A DNA stretch of 64,000 bases from Acanthochlamys bracteata (Eukaryota > Streptophyta > Magnoliopsida > Pandanales > Velloziaceae): assembly GCA_019914995.1 (NCBI GenBank), contig CM034139.1:3016461-3080460 (forward strand), given 5' to 3'. This document shows, piece after piece, positions 45,837-57,884 of this stretch (position 1 is the first letter of the stretch; every line of letters starts with the position of its first letter). Position numbers and translations under genes: made by a program. The notes beneath the pieces were generated by a model that was not told where the DNA came from, made no database searches, and saw only the letters and a program-made list of their open reading frames with translations.

Positions 45837-46424
45837 TGTTTAGTATAAAGAACGAATTAGCTTAGTCTCACATGAAGAAAAAGACAAGATGAAAGATAGA
45901 TCATATACTAAAAAGTTTGTAGTCCAATTCGATTAATTTTTATATTGCATTGGGCTTTATAGTATATGAGGTGGACTGTTGAGTGAAATTTTGTTTTGAA
46001 TTGGCTACTGCTGTATTATATCTCCCCAACAAGTAGTACCAAAGCCAACAGCCTGACTATACTTCTAAGCGACCGACGTAGATTGCGGTTCTCATTGGCA
46101 GCGTGATGAGCTATCTAAGAATAGTGTGAGTCCCAGTAGTTAAGTTGGGTTTTGAAGGCTCTTGGTGTACTATGGCAATGTTCGAATGAGGATGAAAGAT
46201 GTAGGTAGCTTATCTTTAAGTGGGAGATTGTTGACTATACAAAATGGTTAAGTTAGACCCACATGGAGAAAAAGATAAGATGAAAAATTATTCATATATT
46301 AAAAGTTTTTTGGATCTATTGGTTTAAACTTTAGATTTCGATTGAACTTTATAGTATATGAGTTAGATATTTAAGTGAAATTCTTGTCTTAGGTTGGCTT
46401 TTTCAATATTATATCTCCCCAACA
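45837..46424. mobile_element. TRIM (terminal-repeat retrotransposon in miniature), complete
   Basis: Two direct LTRs, 45837-46031 (195 bp) and 46229-46424 (196 bp), both run TGTT...TATATCTCCCCAACA and share blocks such as CACATG(A/G)AGAAAAAGA. The left LTR is followed within two bases by TAGTACCAAAGCC, a primer-binding site for initiator-Met tRNA. The right LTR is preceded by the polypurine tract AAGTGGGAGA. The internal region is only 197 bp and non-coding. The flanks both read ATTTTT (45831-45836 and 46425-46430), a target duplication. All features needed for mobilisation in trans are present. The LTRs have diverged noticeably, so the copy is old. No 5S-like sequence (Cassandra type) is evident. 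Confidence 0.85.
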
Positions 46425-46700
46425 ATTTTTTGTTGTAGATATAAGTTGATTCTCTATAATTATAAGCTAATTTACATTAATTTTATGAACTAATAGGTAA
46501 AGGTAGAAGTAGTGGAGAAACAAACATTGCTAGTGAAAACAAGAAGCAAGAGGAAGAGGAAGAAGGCTTATTGGGCCATTATGAAGCCCACACCAATCAG
46601 CCCACTTGGATTAATTAACCCAAGCATGAAAAGAAGGGAAAATACTCTCTTTCTCTTTCGTAAGCCACATCTCTCTCTTTCTCAACTCTGAACAAGATTA

Positions 46701-46953
46701 GGTGCTATTTGGAAGTGCTAATAAAATAAACTTTTTCCAAATAGAAGGTACTTTTATCATATTTCGATAAACGAGCTCCATTATTTTGACTTCGTAAAAA
46801 CTAATTAAAAAGCAATAAGAAAATCTTGCTACGATTTTTTATACCTTTTAAATTTTAAAATAAATTCTATAAACTATTGTAAAAGGTTTATTGAAGAACG
46901 TAAAATAAAAAGTTAATAAAAAACTTTTGTAGAATGTAATGCCAAACGGATCC
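46701..46953. mobile_element. Tourist-like MITE, 253 bp
   Basis: The left end GGTGCTATTTGG and right end CCAAACGGATCC are imperfect inverted repeats of the G-rich TTTGG type, with a largely A/T palindromic interior. The flanks TTA (left) and TAG (right) do not match fully, so the superfamily assignment rests on the termini only. Confidence 0.5.
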
Positions 46954-47786
46954 TAGATCTCTCTTTCTGCGCATTGCTTCGTAGATTTCTCCAAATTAGG
47001 TTGTTCTCCGCATTATATCACCAAATCTCTTGTGCTCAAAGCTCTAAATCTCTTCAAATCTCTTACTATCTCAAACTCTTCAATATCACTAGACTAAGAA
47101 TTTCAATTCAATTTACATTCTTTTATATTTGTTTTTCGTTTTTTATAATGTATGGATTGTTGATTTGATTATGATTTATTAATTCTTGTACAAAAAGTTG
47201 TTTAGATGTTAAATTTCTATAACTGATGTATATTGGATTTGATTTTTGACTTTATAATTAAATTGTATTAGCGAGCGATGATTTTTGAATCAAAGGATGA
47301 ATTGTAATTAGTTTATAATAATTTATAATTTTGCAAGTATCAATGTGTCTATTGTTAATATTTAAATAATGAGTTATAATAAAATTAAATATAGGTGATT
47401 TTAAAGTGAATCAAAATTAAAATTATGTTAAAATATCGTGCACAAGAATTGGAGAAAGTGTGAGATACAAAATTTGTACAGTTATTATTATTTCTTATCA
47501 CATTTATTTATGAATCAAATAAAATTATTAGTGATGGAATTTTCATTGTGTTACTTTTTATTTCCATATTCTGAATTAGTTTGAGTTATTGTTTCCAAAA
47601 ATATAATTTTGATAGTTTAGTTTATTGAGTTAGTAATAATATTTGTGGGCAAAATTTTTTATCTGCTATACGGTAGACGATAATTTTTCATTTAAGCGAT
47701 AAATTTGGATAGAGTTTTAGATTTTTGTGGGTGATCTTGGCATCATTAGTATATGTGTATGGACTTAATTTAAGGAGTAAGTAGCA
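46954..47786. other. Intergenic AT-rich sequence
   Basis: I see nothing beyond a short open frame (46974-47168) without family features. Confidence 0.3.
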
Positions 47787-47794
47787 GATTTTAT

Positions 47795-48650
47795 TAGAGG
47801 TGATAATATATGATCCTATCTAAAAATTCAATTCAAAATTAATTCATTTAATTCGGATTAGAATGAAAAATTTTGATCTGTATAAATATATGCGTAAAGT
47901 TAGGGTTGAACGAATTTGGTCTGTTTATTAAATGGGTCGATTCGAGTCAATCCGAAATTGACCAACTAATTCGAATGGTCACCTCTTAAAAGAACAACTT
48001 TTCTTGATTTTTTTCTTACCGTGTAATAGTATTTTGGCAAGAAAAAAATTGATATCAGAAATTTATAAATTATTAAATTATATTATATTTACAAATAATT
48101 ATTAATTTTTATATTTTAGATAAATAGTGCAAGATGAGAATATAATATTATCGAAAGTAGTACTATATAGATTTTTTTTAATAATAAATTTAGATTTTGT
48201 AAAAAAGATTATCAAAATTTTGTCATCTAGCTATGTTTTTCAAAATTTTTATCAAAAATACTACTATATATTTATAATAATAAAAATTTAGCTGTCATCA
48301 CATATTTTCAAAAAATAAAAAGAAAGTTTGTTTGAACATATTAAGGATCGATAAAGATGTCAAGGAATACATATTTTGACAGACACTTACTATATCTCTT
48401 CACACGTGCACATTTGTTCCAACAGATTTTATAATTTCACTCAAATTTAAAAGTGTAAAATTAAAAAACTAATAATTTTGATTATTAAATAGATCGATCT
48501 GTATTTGATCCAGTTATTAAATAGTTTGGGTAAGGGTAGATAATGTTGATGCGTATAAATTTATAGATTGAGTTGGGATCAAATTAATTTGATCCAGTTA
48601 TTACATAGGTCAACCTAAAACCAATCGACAAACCGAAATTGCCATCCCTA
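47795..48650. mobile_element. Non-autonomous hAT, ~840-bp family, copy 3, perfect target duplication
   Basis: The termini TAGAGGTGATAATATATGA and AAATTGCCATCCCTA are flanked by a perfect 8-bp duplication, gattttat (47787-47794 and 48651-48658). The internal order matches the copy at 28086: ACCAACTAATTCGAATGGTC on the left, TAGCTATGTTTTTCAAAATT in the middle, CATATTTTGACAGACACTTA on the right. Non-coding, 856 bp. Confidence 0.9.
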
Positions 48651-48658
48651 GATTTTAT

Positions 48659-50810
48659 TAATTTGTAAACTAGATGCAATTCTCTATTGTTTATTTGCAA
48701 TTAGTAGCGACCTTATAAAATAGGTTACTAACTATCACAGTAATGTGTGTATTTGCAATTGCATTAATAAGGAAACAATATACATTCTTTCTTAAACTAG
48801 GAGATCTATCAGGGGAAGGCAATAGGCTTGCCAATTGCCTAAGAGGTTTTTATAAGAGATTCATAAAACAAACTTTCTGGTACTAGCGAAAGTTGATCCT
48901 TGTATTGAGTATGTAGAAGTTGCAACAAAAGTCCTCCCTTGCTCTTCAGATACAACAATCTCCAAATCCTGACTTTCAATATACTAAATATAAAACTTCT
49001 CCAAACAATAAAATATGTAGATCACAATAACACTTGTTCATTATAATAGCTTTGAACTATATAAGAAATATTATTTATCTAATTGTTATATCTTAAAATA
49101 TGTTCAATTCTAATATTTTACATCAATATTGTCCTACAGAAGCTTAGAGAAGCTTGCTTTCTTATCTTTTATTTATTTAATTATTTTAAGTTTATCAAAT
49201 AAGCCACATTTTAGATTTTGTTTTCCTTAAATTCTGTTTCTATATATTTTGTGGAAGAATGTTCTTATTATGAAAGACTTTCAAAAGATTGTATGTTGAA
49301 TTTGCATGAACGAAGAGGAATCATATTATATGTTTGAAAACAAAATTTCATTGTTTTGTTGTGGGTGTTAATAGATAGTGTTATTTTGTCCTACAGATTT
49401 ATTGATGAGAGCAATTATTTTAATTACCTTAAATTTGTGTTTTAATTTTTTTATGAGTTAAGTCATTTTATAAGTTTTGGAATTCTAACATTTTAAAAAT
49501 TGCAAGAACTTGTAAAGTTCTTATAAGTTCATTTGGCTTTGGATTAGTAGTTTGAGTTGGTGGATTAGTTTCGTATCAACCCATTTAATAACCGAATTAA
49601 AATTATTCAACCATCGGACTCATATATATATGAGTCAAAATAATTAACTCAGAACATACCTATAAAATAAACGGGTCAAGTTCGGATTAAACTATTTAAT
49701 CTTAAATCTAATTTTTTGAACAATGACAAATCTTAATTGCAGATAAAGTATATTTTACATATAGCATATACATGTTAAGCTACACGCCTATTGTCAATCA
49801 AAAGAAATCTTACTCACTAAATAATATTAGTAATGCCTCTCTTTTTCGCACTCTCTTTGGGACTGCCATATATAGCGATGCACAAGAATACGATAACCTC
49901 AAATATATTCAATGTCAACATAATGTGATATATATCTTCACCAATTGAAAGCAAATAGCTTTCAATCAATAATACGATTTATATTTACCAATTTATAATT
50001 CATATCACTTACTGACCTATGATTCGTACTGATAAATAATTTGGAGCTTAAAACATCAGATCAATAATACAATTTTGGAAATACTATTTTTGAAAAAATA
50101 AACATTTAGGAATTATATCAATCAAAACATATAAATAAGAGAAAATCTAATTCTTCAATCATTCACTCATTAATCAATCCCCCGGTCTGTATTTACCAAG
50201 CACGTGCCCAAGTGTTTGTAGTACCCCATGCATAATACAAATGTATCATATTCCATGTCTACATCCAATCTCATTCGTGCATTGTACTTCAATCACTAAC
50301 TCACCAATCTCACCGACTACCGTATTATTGAATGGTCATAAATTATCCTCGTTGTCACAACTCTATTCTTGTTCTTCTCAAAGCAATGGTGAAAGGTTAA
50401 CAACAATGGTGAAACAAATCAAAGCAAAACAAAAGCAAGACTTTAGAATGTGATTGAAATGTTAACAACAATGGATTGTTAGTTGCTTTTGAAGTTCTAG
50501 AGAAGTTGCATAGAAGCAACTATAGAAGGAGGTGGTGGTAATATATGGGGTTGAATTTTCTATACAAGGTATGTTAACACATGTTCTCATTCCTCAACAA
50601 CTCGGTAACCGCTATGCCGTCGCTGTGTTCTATAAATCATTGCAAGGATTGCGTTCAACTCAAGATCGCATTTGTTTATTAGTAACTACTACGCTATTGC
50701 TCCGATAATTCTGGTTTCACGCCAGTTTTCTTCTTTGAGGTCTGTTTTGTCAAGGTGAAGTTGGACTTTGCTTATTACAATCTCTTTTGGGAAGGTTGTG
50801 GTGCATGCAG
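48659..50810. other. Intergenic sequence with a hAT-subterminal fragment
   Basis: At 49.55-49.71 kb GTTTCGTATCAACCCATTTA and AAACGGGTCAAGTTCGGAT match the left subterminal part of the local hAT family, without termini (truncated copy). A minus-strand frame near 48.83-48.96 kb (DLEIVVSEEQGRTFVATSTY) and the plus-strand frame at 50241-50453 are unassigned. Confidence 0.35.
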
Positions 50811-50817
50811 CAGCTTT

Positions 50818-51030
50818 GACGTGGGTCTCAGTGCTTTTGCAACGTGCCCGCTTCTTGAAGTTGGGCTTAAAAGGATTGGTGATTGATGAATGATTATCGC
50901 TGCTTCTTTTAAAAGGTTTAAAAGTTTGAAGCTTACTTCTTACGAAGGGCTCTCTACAGGCAGCCTCGGTGTCATCGGAAATATGAACGCTGAATTCGAC
51001 GCGCTTCTGTATCGGTTCTCTCTTTTACAA
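50818..51030 (+). pseudogene. Possible leucine-rich-repeat gene fragment
   Basis: One frame reads DVGLSAFATCPLLEVGLKRI, GD, two stops, then MIIAASFKRFKSLKLTSYEG and LGVIGNMNAEFDALLYRF. The spacing of Leu residues and phrases of the type 'GL.A.A..CP.LE.L' and 'CK.LKSLKL.SY.G....GL..IG' recall the LRR part of plant F-box/LRR proteins. Only about 1.5-2 repeats survive, broken by stops. It ends where the 2.1-kb Tourist/PIF-like element begins. This is a weak assignment. Confidence 0.35.
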
Positions 51031-51033
51031 TTA

Positions 51034-53156
51034 GGACGTGTTTCAAATACATATAACTGGGTTTCATGAAAGTGAAAAATAAGAAGTGGAGTTTCTTGAA
51101 AAATGGATTGGAAGTGGAGTTCAGTTTTTATGTTTCAATTATTTTTGAAAGTGAGGTGAAAATGAAGTTCAGTTTTTTGGTTTCAATTGTATTTGAAAGT
51201 GAGAGCTAAATCAAATTAGAAGTGATATATAATATTTATAAATAAAAAATATAAATATAAATCTTACTAATTATTTTTTTAGATAAAATTCAACTATACT
51301 CCATATACTAAATTTAATAATTGTATAACATACTCAATTAACTTAATACTTTATATTGTATAATAAATTTGTCATATAAAAATATAATCTTCTATAATAA
51401 TAATGCAAATTATAAATTTATACCTAATACTTATAATATAATAGAACAAAATATAAAAATTGGCATTATAATACTAAATATCACGAAATATATAAAATTT
51501 ATATTACATATATTATCTAATATTTCATGCCATAAAGTACATTACATTTATATTATGCTAACGTCACAACAACATTACATTTGGACATGCCATAAAATAT
51601 ATTTTACTTATATTACAATATTACATGGCATAAAATATATTACATTTGTATACACTAACATTATAATTAGCATCATATAACTATATGCCACAACACAAAT
51701 ACACACCCTTCCGGCACAAGCTGCAAGAAAGAACAGTCTAAATCGACGCGCATGATACTGCTAAAGAACAAGCACACATCTATTGCCTACAATATGACTA
51801 GCTAAAGTAACAACAGAAAGTATTACATTTAAGTACAATCTAATACAAATAGCTATGTCTTTGAGATTATAGGACAAGTGTCGTTCAAATGTCATGTACA
51901 AAATTTTTAACAGTAGCAAAATAGGTAACTATGATGTTTATCATTTACAAGAATTAGTCAAGCCCGAAATTTCTGAATCAACTCATACACAAGCCAAAGA
52001 AGCATTATGCCTCAAACTCCTGTGACCAAAAGGCCAAGTTCAAAGGTAGACTTGCGTACACGCAGACCAACATCTTGATTAAAATAATCACAAGCTATTT
52101 ACCTTTTCTGCCAAAATAAAATCTCCAACGCCAAAGTGGGAAACATAGACCTTATGGAATTGATCTCGGCACCCCTAAATGCATGATCCGTACAGCAGCT
52201 ACTTCGTAGCTTGCAGAAATGGTAGCAGTAATGAAGGCTTGAACCTAATCCCCATCGATGACGAGTAAAACCCCAAAACATCCAATGCAGTAGTGGCAGT
52301 TGTGTTCGGTCTCGTCGCTGGTGGTGGTTCACCAAAGAGACAAACAACTACAGATCTACAAAAACCGCCAAATTAACCAACAAAAGAGTTGCTCGGCTCG
52401 CCTGGAGATGATTTTGGCGGTGAACCAGTGTCGGCAAAACGTTGACTAGAGAACAAAGTAGCGCGATAGTAGGATCATGGAAGAAACCACAAGTATTCGA
52501 CGCAGTAGTGCCACAACGGAGACTAGCTGTAGCAGCAAAAGGTTAAGCAAGGTAGTGAGAAGTTAACTTGATCGCCATAGCTAATTGCGAAAACGTCAAA
52601 CCTTCAAACGATCGAGGACACGAGGAAAGGAGAAACAAGGTTAGAAAATGAATCAATAGCTTGTTGGTATCAGACACGAGAAATCGCGAGGGTCGACATT
52701 GTCGGCGACGGTGATGGCGACGAGATATCGAAGTAGATTGATGAAATCTCTAGTTTTCATATTGCTGCAATTGATCGAATTGGAGTTGAAATTAACTCAA
52801 TCTGATATTTTTTTGTTCTTCGATCTCTGGAGCTCTCGAAAGAGAGACACAAGGAACGGAGAAGCAGATGAGCGAATAGCGTATGCAAGAAGCTTGTCAG
52901 CTTCCGATAAAAAAATCTCACGAGGATGCTGCAACCAGACATCCCAGAAGCTCGCCGACTCGCCAGAGCAAACACGCAGCTCGAAGGAAAAAAAAATCTC
53001 GCAAAGATGAACACTGGAATTGGAGTTCGATGGAGAACTCAGCATAGTAACAAGGAACTGTAGTTCTCAGATCCATACGCTATTGAAACATGTGAACTCA
53101 CCGGAACTCCAAATCAGGCGGGAGAAACAGGAGTTCTGGTGAATTCAAGCACGCCC
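51034..53156. mobile_element. Long Tourist/PIF-like non-autonomous element (2.1 kb)
   Basis: The left end GGACGTGTTTCAAATAC and the right end GAATTCAAGCACGCCC (reverse complement GGGCGTGCTTGAATTC) form an imperfect inverted repeat. TTA flanks both ends (51031-51033 and 53157-53159), the PIF/Harbinger target duplication. The left ~650 bp is A/T-rich with degenerate repeats of CATAAAATATATTACATTT. The right ~1 kb has markedly higher G/C and a CT-rich leader-like tract on the minus strand. No PIF transposase or MYB-like partner was recognised in any frame, so it is either non-autonomous or carries unidentified sequence. Confidence 0.55.
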
Positions 53157-53159
53157 TTA

Positions 53160-53600
53160 ATGGTTCGACTGGGTATCTTCACCCACCTTCCATAAAAGCT
53201 CCAAAAAGCTCGCCAACTTCTACTTTGTCACCGTACTGTCACCAGCATCGCCATCTAACCACCACCCCTTTCTCTTCTCTTATATTGCTTCTCTCGGCCT
53301 AGGTTTATTCGTCGCCATCACTCTCTTCTCTTTACTTTTTCTCAGTGATCTATTGATCGCTTCGTATTATTGTTTTTCCTTCTTATTCTCTTGCTCGCTA
53401 TGCTAGAAAGATCCCTACTTCTTTAGCCTCTATTGTGTCCGTCTTCGACAGTATAGGTGTTGTTTTACCTCGAATTATTTTTGTTGCTGAAGAGAATAAA
53501 AACGAAAGGAATATTGGTAATCGTAGTTTGGTAGGACTCGATTCAGTGGCATTTAGTTTTTATCTGACCTTTCCCTACTTGAAAAACCATCGTGGAGCTA
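53160..53600. other. Unassigned sequence right of the PIF-like element
   Basis: The composition is more balanced than the surrounding DNA, with a CT-rich part at 53.26-53.39 kb. A plus-strand frame at 53435-53635 has no known domain. Confidence 0.3.
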
Positions 53601-53606
53601 GTGGGG

Positions 53607-53781
53607 GTGCCGGATACATATCGGATCAATTTTGAGTTGACTCAAAAATAATTCGAACCTATTTAAATTACTTAATTATTTTCAGACGGACCTAAAAATA
53701 AACCAAATCTGTATAATGCTAAAGTCGTTATGAGTTAAATAGGTTGGGTTGATAGGTCGCGTCTAAATTTATCACCTCTAA
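53607..53781. mobile_element. hAT-family fragment
   Basis: TAGTGGGGGTGCC at the left and TTTATCACCTCTA at the right resemble degenerate TAGGGGTG-type hAT ends. The interior has family motifs (ATATCGGATCAATTTTGAG, GGTTGGGTTGATAGGTCG). No target duplication is visible; it is probably an internally deleted relic. Confidence 0.45.
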
Positions 53782-53889
53782 TTTGCATGGTATCAAATTG
53801 AAGATCTTTTTAAAAGATGTTGAGAAGATGGAAAAAGATTTTGCAATTACTATTGATGTAGATAAAACCAACTAAAAAAAACTCAGTGA

Positions 53890-55150
53890 TTCTATTCTAG
53901 TCTATCTCGCAAGTGCACGGCTGTCGTCTACTGTATAGTAGATAACGAGTTTGTTTCACAGAGATTATTCTTAACTCTAATTCAAGTTTTTAACTAACAA
54001 AAGTTGTGTTTGTAAAAGCGAATCAAAAAGTACGAGAGTTAAGAACGAAAAGTAACGTACGGATCGAGAAAACAAGTATGCAAATAACTGAAATTTTAGA
54101 ATCCACCACTAATGCTTCTAATTTAATATTTAAATAAATATGATATATGATGATTGTGAAGACCTTGTATCTAACACCTTGGTCCAGTTCTTAGATACGA
54201 TTTCTAATTATGACTTTAACTTTGGTCCAGTATAAAATCACCTATCGCTAGTGATGTTTTAACTCCTTGTTTAGAAAAATTACTAACGATGCATTAGGTT
54301 CTACGAAATCATAAATCATGTAGTTACATTCACTTTGGTCCAGTAAATATTAACTACAGTTATTAATTCTGTAATTCGTAAGTTATGCTTAGATTGGTCA
54401 TCGTAAACACAATTAATATAATAATTTAGATATCAAACTCAATGCTAGTCATGCATGTAAATTTAACATCTAAATATCCTTTCAAATAAAAATTAACAAC
54501 TCACATAAAATCAACAATCCATATATCACATAATATTCAAAAAATAAATTAAATTTATTAGAGTTTCATCCTAACTCCAGTTTAAAAAATTTAGCCACTC
54601 ATATTAATATTACAACAATAATATTATATGAAAAAAAAATATGAGAAAAAAAAGAAAGAAAAAATTTGAAAAAATTTTCATCTCTAATCTGATCTTCCTT
54701 CTTTCTACCGTTCGTCTTTCTCTAGGTTTTCCGTTGGCTCTTCGTTCGCCCTTCTTGACCCTCTATTCACCCCTTTTTATAGTTGAACTTTCTCTCACAA
54801 AATTAGAAAAAAAATCTCTTTAGGATCTTTGGATTAGATTTGATATAGATTTGTTGCTATATTTGATGCTATATTTGATGCTAGATTTGATGCTAAATTT
54901 TTTGTTTAGATTTGATTGGTCAAATGCATCAACGAGGACTGCCGCTTGATATTTCCTCCCATGATTAGCTCTTTTATTTTATTCCTTCAATAATTTGCTT
55001 CTTTATTCACCTATATTTCACAAAAATAAAATAAAATAAAATAATTTATATTATGAATAAAATTTTAATAAAAATCTAATATTTACTATAATAATAACAT
55101 ATAATAAATATGTATCATTACACATTATCAACTATTCTAAATTTGTCATT
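53890..55150. repeat. Possible LTR-derived sequence
   Basis: CTCGCAAGTGCACGGCTGTCG followed by a TATAGTAGATAACGAG-type stretch near 53910-53950 is a phrase I associate with plant LTR-retrotransposon LTRs. The segment then carries recurring 'TTTGGTCCAGT' phrases (54.18-54.35 kb) and short ATATTTGATGCTA repeats (54.86-54.90 kb). No matching second LTR or coding region is in view, so identity and boundaries are uncertain. Confidence 0.3.
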
Positions 55151-56790
55151 AATTTATTTTATTTTGTTATTATATCTACATAGAATATATAACCGTCTTA
55201 TCTTAATTTGGTGCTTGTAGTACCATCGATCTCAACTAAAATACCATATTCATTTAGAAGAAGTCCCCCTTCACTCAAGTACTTACTGCTTAAACTTAAT
55301 GCGTATTTTTATTTTATTCATAACTCACTTTTTCATCCAAATTTGAGTTTTAAATAATTTTCGGTCTGAAATTTCACAAATTTAATCTTGCAATAGTTTC
55401 ATTTTTAAAAATTATTTTTGGAAGCTTAATTCTGAATTATTTTCTGAATAAAATCCTTTACTCGACAAGATTAAAGAAAACAAAATTTTTTTTACAATGC
55501 ACCAAAGTTAAGATCCGAGGTGAGAAAGTAGGGCCTTTAAATAAATCCAAAAGAGCCCTCATAAAAGCAACCTCTACCCAACAACATCATATCTTTTCCC
55601 GACTGCAAAGTTGCAACAGTTTCAACATGGAAAGGATACCGTTTCTCTAAGAAAGGGGAAAGAGAGGACTGAAGAAGGCCAAATTAATAAGCAAGAAAGT
55701 GGTAATGAAGAACTCGGAGGGAATAATACTGAACTCCCATTGCATCAGGTTTGAAAAGATTATATATATATTATGAATATTATGTACCCACCCGTTCGTT
55801 CAGACTGCTATTTATCTAGCTAACTAGGAGGCTCTCATGCAATATAGTATATTTTGATTCTTGAGGATTTAGAATCCTTCATTTGCATTGCAATGATTTG
55901 GATATATTCTTCAAGTCCCCACCTTGGTAACATTGATAGGCACGTTGCTATTGTTCTTCTTTTCTTTATGTTCAAAGTTGAACGAACCCAATGCCTAGCT
56001 GGTCCTTGTGTCATTCATATATCGATCTCATCGAATTTTTTATTAAAATTCTTATTTGAAATTCAGTCTTCTGTATTCATATGAGATTTTTTCAAGTAAT
56101 TACAAGATTATGTAGATGCACTATATACATCGAAGAGTTGCTTGTATTCCAAAAAATTATGCAGTATATTAAGGGTGTGTTTCCCAAAAGAATCTAGGAA
56201 TTATACTCGACAAAGTGCTTACTATTATGATTTTTGTTTGGTTGCCAAATTAATTTTGACTTTCCAATCACTTAAATGTACAAATTAAATATGGGCTTAG
56301 GAAGCTTGTATCTGTACTATGGGAAAAATAAAATTCTAATTTTTGGTTGGATCAATAAAACTGATAGAAGTATAAATCTTGGGGACACTTCAGTTATTAT
56401 TGTCATGCAAATACGAGGAGCTTTATATATATATATATATATATAGCACATCTATCTCTTAAGGATTGTATATATGGAAATGATCAACATACTCCACAAA
56501 GCAGGACTTATTATCATTCATGATAAGGACTTCTCTATGCTGAACAGAAAATAACACCACATCCAAGAGCATGCTTCACAAATAGCTACATACATACATC
56601 CTACTGTAAAGTACAAATATAGATGATTTTCAGCTTACTAACAGTTGCTAAAATTGAGTTCCCGGTCGTCAAAGCCTCCCAAAAATCATCTTCGATACAT
56701 TGCAAATCATTAAAAAGATCACAATAAGTTGCCATTATTTTAAATGTTGATTTTTTTGTTATTTTTTAGACATATTCTGAATTTTTATTT
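55150..56790. other. Intergenic sequence
   Basis: I see no gene. A TA microsatellite lies at about 56426-56445, and a single Tourist-like end (GGGTGTGTTTCCCAAAAG) near 56172. The open frame at 55854-56084 has no recognisable domain. Confidence 0.3.
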
Positions 56791-56819
56791 AAACAAAAAG
56801 TTATATATATAAAGAAAAT

Positions 56820-57515
56820 AAGTGCACATTGCCATTTTAGATGTATATTAACACACATTGGTCAACAGAAAGTGCATAGAAATTTTAAAATTCGAACACC
56901 ATCATTAGATATAAAAAATTATGAGTTCTGAATACGTTGACAAAAATTGAGCTCAAGCGGATCTCAAATCGATTTCTATCCGACCTCCTGTCAAGATGGC
57001 AAAAAAAAAAAAAAAATCTTATATTTTACAAATTTTGTTAAATTTATTTTTTGTCATTTTGATCAAATGGACGGATGAAGATCGATTCGTAATCCATTTG
57101 AACTGAAATTTTATCGGTGTGTTCATGACTCATACTTCTTCATACAATTCTGAGCTTTCTATGGACTTTATATTGACTAATATGTATCAATGTGTACCTA
57201 AGTTGACAATATACATATATTTTCTTCATATATATATATATATATATATTGGCAAACTTTTAGTTCAATCGGATCGCGAATTTATCTTCATTCATTCAGT
57301 TGATCAATATAACACAAATAATGAAAACTACAAAATATATCTTGTTTTCTTTTTGTTATGTAGATCAAATGATTGGATGAACGTCGATTTGTGGTCCGAT
57401 CAAATTAAAATTTGTTCAATACGTTCATAACTCATAATTTTTCATATTAGACAGTGAAGATGGATTTGGATGTTATCCCTAATATAAACCGGAGAGAGAG
57501 TGCTTAAGAAAGCCC
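56820..57515. mobile_element. Fold-back elements, copies 4 and 5 (partial)
   Basis: Two further members of the fold-back family seen at 2460-3748 lie here, separated by a TA microsatellite (about 57227-57251). The first has inner arms CAAATCGATTTCTATCCGAC and GGACGGATGAAGATCGATTC around a poly(A) centre. The second keeps CAATCGGATCGCGAATTTA and GTGGTCCGATCAAATTA arms but has lost its outer left arm at the TA tract. Both are more diverged than the copies near the left edge. Confidence 0.6.
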
Positions 57516-57884
57516 TTAAGAGTTGCCAGCCAAAGCAAAATGACCATTATATTGGTCACAAACAATATAAATTGCTGCTATATCAAGTTGGTCCAAACAA
57601 AGCAATATTGATCACAAACAGGTATATATATTGGTAGATTAATTTATATTGATCACAAACAAAGCAAATGACAGCTATCGAATAGAAGAAATTAACTGAC
57701 ATACACACAAACATATATACGCTTCCAATGTTACTCCATACTGTGACTACAATATGTGGTTGAACTTTCGTCATTGATACTCTAAATCTCCACACTAACA
57801 ATAGTTGCCAAGCGATTGAACTAACTTAACAATTGGTACTGCTTGTTGCACATACATTCGTGCCATCTGCTTCCTACTAATACT

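Noticed and set aside
45837..46424. Simple segmental duplication as explanation of the two 195-bp repeats
   Set aside because: Primer-binding site, polypurine tract, TG...CA ends and matching flanks fit a TRIM retrotransposon better.
48825..48965. Minus-strand phrase SEEQGRTFVA considered as a globin first exon
   Set aside because: It lacks the expected KSW...FFLK continuation, is 28 kb from the globin relic, and does not fit the family.
51369..51680. 103-codon plus-strand frame
   Set aside because: It arises from A/T-rich degenerate repeats in the PIF-like element.
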